Made by a program: the position numbers and the translations under genes
Notes under the pieces: generated by a model
What the model was told of the DNA's origin: nothing
What the model saw: the letters and a program-made list of their open reading frames with translations, nothing else
Databases searched by the model: none
Part shown: positions 6,382 through 8,322 of the stretch, piece after piece
Layout of the letters: every line of letters starts with the position of its first letter
Position numbering within the stretch: the first letter of the stretch is position 1
From: Nitrospira sp.
GTDB taxonomy: Bacteria; Nitrospirota; Nitrospiria; Nitrospirales; Nitrospiraceae
DNA: 8,322 bases
Direction of reading: 5' to 3'
Assembly: GCA_025363325.1 (NCBI GenBank)
Contig: JANYEF010000284.1
Span: 1 to 8,322, forward strand

Positions 6382-7947
6382 CTAACCCTGCGTAGAAACG
6401 GCGGCTCGAACCCCTTCCTTGAAATGCCTCATAATCGCTTCTGCCAGCGCCGGCACAGTATTCTCAGCCGGCATGACCATGACCGTCAACCCATACTCTT
6501 CCGCTGTGCGTGCCGTAATGGGTCCGATGCAGGCAATCACCACCCGGGCAACGAGTGGTCTCACCGCGTCCCGCCCTCCAAAGAGTTCCACAAAATTGCG
6601 GACGGTGGAGGAACTCGTGAATGTCACCGCCGCCACCTGGCCATCGTGAAGCTGTTGCGTCACGGACGCGACGTCCACCGCCGGGGCGATCGTGCGATAG
6701 ACAGGAATCACATCGACGGTCGCCCCTAACTCACGCAACTGTTCCGGCAAGATCTCGCGAGCGACTTCGGCGCGTGGGATCAAAACACGGCTCCCACGGA
6801 CTCCCACATGGGCCAACGCGGCGATCACTCCCTCTGCTTGAAACTCGGCTGGAACGACATCCGGCGTCACCCCATAGGCTCCCAGTTCCTGCGCAGTCCT
6901 TGGTCCAATCGCGCACAGGCGAAGGTTCGCTAACGCTCGCGCATCCTTCCCTGCCGCATGGAGTCGGTCCATAAAAGGCCTCACCCCGTTCACGCTGGTA
7001 AAAATCAGCCATTGATAGGTACTGAGACGAGTCACCGCGTCATCAATCGCCTGCCAACTGGCCGGAGGCACGATCTGAATCGTCGGAACTTCAACTGGCT
7101 CTGCGCCATAGGCCGCCAGTAGCTTGGAAAATTCTCTTGCCTGCTCCTGTGCACGGGTTAGAACAATCCGTTTCCCAAAGAGCGGCTTGGTTTCAAACCA
7201 ATTGAGCTGCCCTCGCAATCGCACGACCTCACCCACAACGATCACCGTCGGCGGTTCGAGATGCGCGGCTTCCGTCTTCGCGACGATATCGCCCAACGTC
7301 CCCACGATGGTCTGCTGATCGGCTCTGGTTCCCCAACGGATCGCCGCGACCGGCGTGTTAGGCAACCGCCCCTCCGACAGCAACTGTCCGACGATCGAAG
7401 GAAGATTTTTCATACCCATCATGAACACGAGCGTTCCTGATGCACTGGCCAATTTGGGCCATTCTAACAAGATCGCCGGCTTGGTGGGATCTTCATGACC
7501 GGTCACAAACGTGACCGTGGAAGCCAATGTTCGATGGGTCACCGGAATGCCCGCATACGCAGGGACCGCGACCGCCGCCGTCACACCAGGCACAATCTCG
7601 AAGTCGATCCCTGCAGCGGCCACCGCTTCCGCCTCTTCTCCTCCGCGTCCGAAGACAAATGGGTCGCCCCCTTTGAGCCGAACCACCACGTTCCCCTCTT
7701 TAGCGCGTTCGATGAGCAGTCGATTGATATCGGCTTGGTCTTGATACTGCCCACGTCCCCGCCGACCGACATAGATGCGCTGTGCCGTGGCCGGAGCATA
7801 CTGCAGTAAGACCGGATTGGCGAGATAATCGTACAGGACGACATCGGCCTGCTCCAGGCACTCCTTCCCTTTCAGCGTCAAGAGTCCAGGATCGCCTGGT
7901 CCCGCTCCGACCAAATAGACCTTTCCCGGTCTTCTCGGTTTCGTCAT
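6382..7947 (-). CDS. cobA-hemD: Fused uroporphyrinogen-III C-methyltransferase / uroporphyrinogen-III synthase
   Basis: This is a 521-residue bifunctional cytoplasmic enzyme. Residues about 8-250 are an SAM-dependent uroporphyrinogen-III methyltransferase (SUMT/CobA). It shows VGAGPGDPGLLT at 13-24, the RLKGGDPFVFGRGGEE segment at 90-105 and the VPGVTAAVAVPAYAGIPVTHR segment at 119-139. This half methylates C2 and C7 of uroporphyrinogen III to give precorrin-2. Residues about 257-510 are a HemD-type uroporphyrinogen-III synthase, a weakly conserved family recognisable here by RIVLTRAQEQA (260-270), IFTSVNGV (315-322) and VTFTSSSTV (441-449); it closes hydroxymethylbilane into uroporphyrinogen III. 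A single polypeptide thus makes the branch-point compound and diverts part of it to siroheme, cobalamin or heme d1. There is no CysG-type dehydrogenase/chelatase domain, so that step must be elsewhere. The start overlaps the hemC stop by 4 bp (ATGA) with only a weak upstream GGGA, consistent with coupling. Confidence 0.95.
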   Translation of the reverse strand: MTKPRRPGKVYLVGAGPGDPGLLTLKGKECLEQADVVLYDYLANPVLLQYAPATAQRIYVGRRGRGQYQDQADINRLLIERAKEGNVVVRLKGGDPFVFGRGGEEAEAVAAAGIDFEIVPGVTAAVAVPAYAGIPVTHRTLASTVTFVTGHEDPTKPAILLEWPKLASASGTLVFMMGMKNLPSIVGQLLSEGRLPNTPVAAIRWGTRADQQTIVGTLGDIVAKTEAAHLEPPTVIVVGEVVRLRGQLNWFETKPLFGKRIVLTRAQEQAREFSKLLAAYGAEPVEVPTIQIVPPASWQAIDDAVTRLSTYQWLIFTSVNGVRPFMDRLHAAGKDARALANLRLCAIGPRTAQELGAYGVTPDVVPAEFQAEGVIAALAHVGVRGSRVLIPRAEVAREILPEQLRELGATVDVIPVYRTIAPAVDVASVTQQLHDGQVAAVTFTSSSTVRNFVELFGGRDAVRPLVARVVIACIGPITARTAEEYGLTVMVMPAENTVPALAEAIMRHFKEGVRAAVSTQG

Positions 7948-8322
7948 GTGGTCCCGTAGATCGCGTGAAGAATTCTATCGCCGCCACGTGCGAGCAGCCG
8001 TTCCGCGAGTTGAATACCGATCGACTCCGGATCCTCAATGGTTCCTTCAACAGAATCGCGAATGAGCTCCTTGCCGTCCACGCTGGCGACCAATCCTTCC
8101 AGGATGACCCGTGTCCCGGCTAATGTCGCATGCGCCGCGATCGGAACCTGACAGCCTCCTTGGAGCCGATGGAGCAACGCGCGTTCAGCAAGAACGGCTG
8201 TCTTACTTGGCACATGATCCAAGCCACTCAACAACGAATGGATAAAGAGATCGTCTCGCCGGCCCTCGATGCCCAGCGCCCCCTGGCCGATGGCAGGCAA
8301 ACTAATCTGCGGCGCGAGGTAC
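7944..8322 (-). CDS. hemC: Porphobilinogen deaminase (hydroxymethylbilane synthase), C-terminal part; 5' end outside window
   Basis: HemC joins four porphobilinogen molecules into the linear tetrapyrrole hydroxymethylbilane in the cytoplasm, using a covalently bound dipyrromethane cofactor. The visible 125 residues are the C-terminal part of a protein normally about 310 residues long. The frame is open to the window edge: the codons before the TTG at 8300 read YLAPQIS and lead straight into LPAIGQGALGIE, the family's conserved motif, so that TTG is an internal leucine and not a start. The conserved LHRLQGGCQVPIAAHA segment follows; its cysteine is the known attachment site of the dipyrromethane cofactor and is present. 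The stop codon overlaps the start of the cobA-hemD gene as ATGA, which implies translational coupling. HemC feeds the HemD half of that next gene directly. Nothing looks degraded, and the identification is secure from the motifs. Confidence 0.97.
   Translation of the reverse strand, partial: YLAPQISLPAIGQGALGIEGRRDDLFIHSLLSGLDHVPSKTAVLAERALLHRLQGGCQVPIAAHATLAGTRVILEGLVASVDGKELIRDSVEGTIEDPESIGIQLAERLLARGGDRILHAIYGTT

Noticed and set aside
8298..8300. TTG codon as a start for a short hemC
   Set aside because: The codons upstream to the window edge continue the conserved HemC sequence (YLAPQIS before LPAIGQGALG), so the gene is truncated by the window and does not start here.

Overview
The window is an ordinary but compact bacterial housekeeping region. 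Eight protein genes all lie on the minus strand, so transcription runs from high to low coordinates. In that order they are hemC (5' part outside the window), a cobA-hemD fusion, a two-CBS-domain protein, hemB, ribF, tilS, hpt and ftsH. Most junctions are extremely tight: a 4-bp ATGA overlap (hemC/cobA-hemD), then gaps of 51, 4, 5, 2, 6 and 104 bp. Coding density is about 97%. There is no tRNA, rRNA, insertion sequence, CRISPR array or prophage signature.

Organism: the high-GC coding sequence and this gene order (tetrapyrrole genes with a fused uroporphyrinogen-III methyltransferase/synthase, a CBS protein, hemB, ribF, then tilS-hpt-ftsH) resemble what I recall for Nitrospira-type genomes (phylum Nitrospirota). 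This is inference from memory of gene order and protein style, not a search result; another Gram-negative-like lineage cannot be excluded.

Layout. 8322-4962 is a tetrapyrrole block. HemB makes porphobilinogen, HemC polymerises it to hydroxymethylbilane, the HemD half of the fusion closes the ring to uroporphyrinogen III, and the CobA half methylates that to precorrin-2, the entry to siroheme, cobalamin and heme d1. A small CBS-domain protein sits inside this block. 4956-4012 is ribF (FMN/FAD synthesis). 4009-1979 holds tilS and hpt, and 1874-63 is ftsH; tilS-hpt-ftsH is a neighbourhood found in many bacteria. The only gap above 100 bp precedes ftsH. It carries a plausible sigma70-type promoter and a small inverted repeat, so ftsH may also be transcribed on its own. 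A strong GC-rich hairpin follows the ftsH stop, but without a T-tract.

I found no convincing undescribed system. The points that most deserve a second look are a near-perfect 31-bp palindrome inside tilS, a mixed Cys/Asp/Cys metal site in HemB, an altered flexible loop in Hpt, and the CBS protein embedded in the heme cluster.
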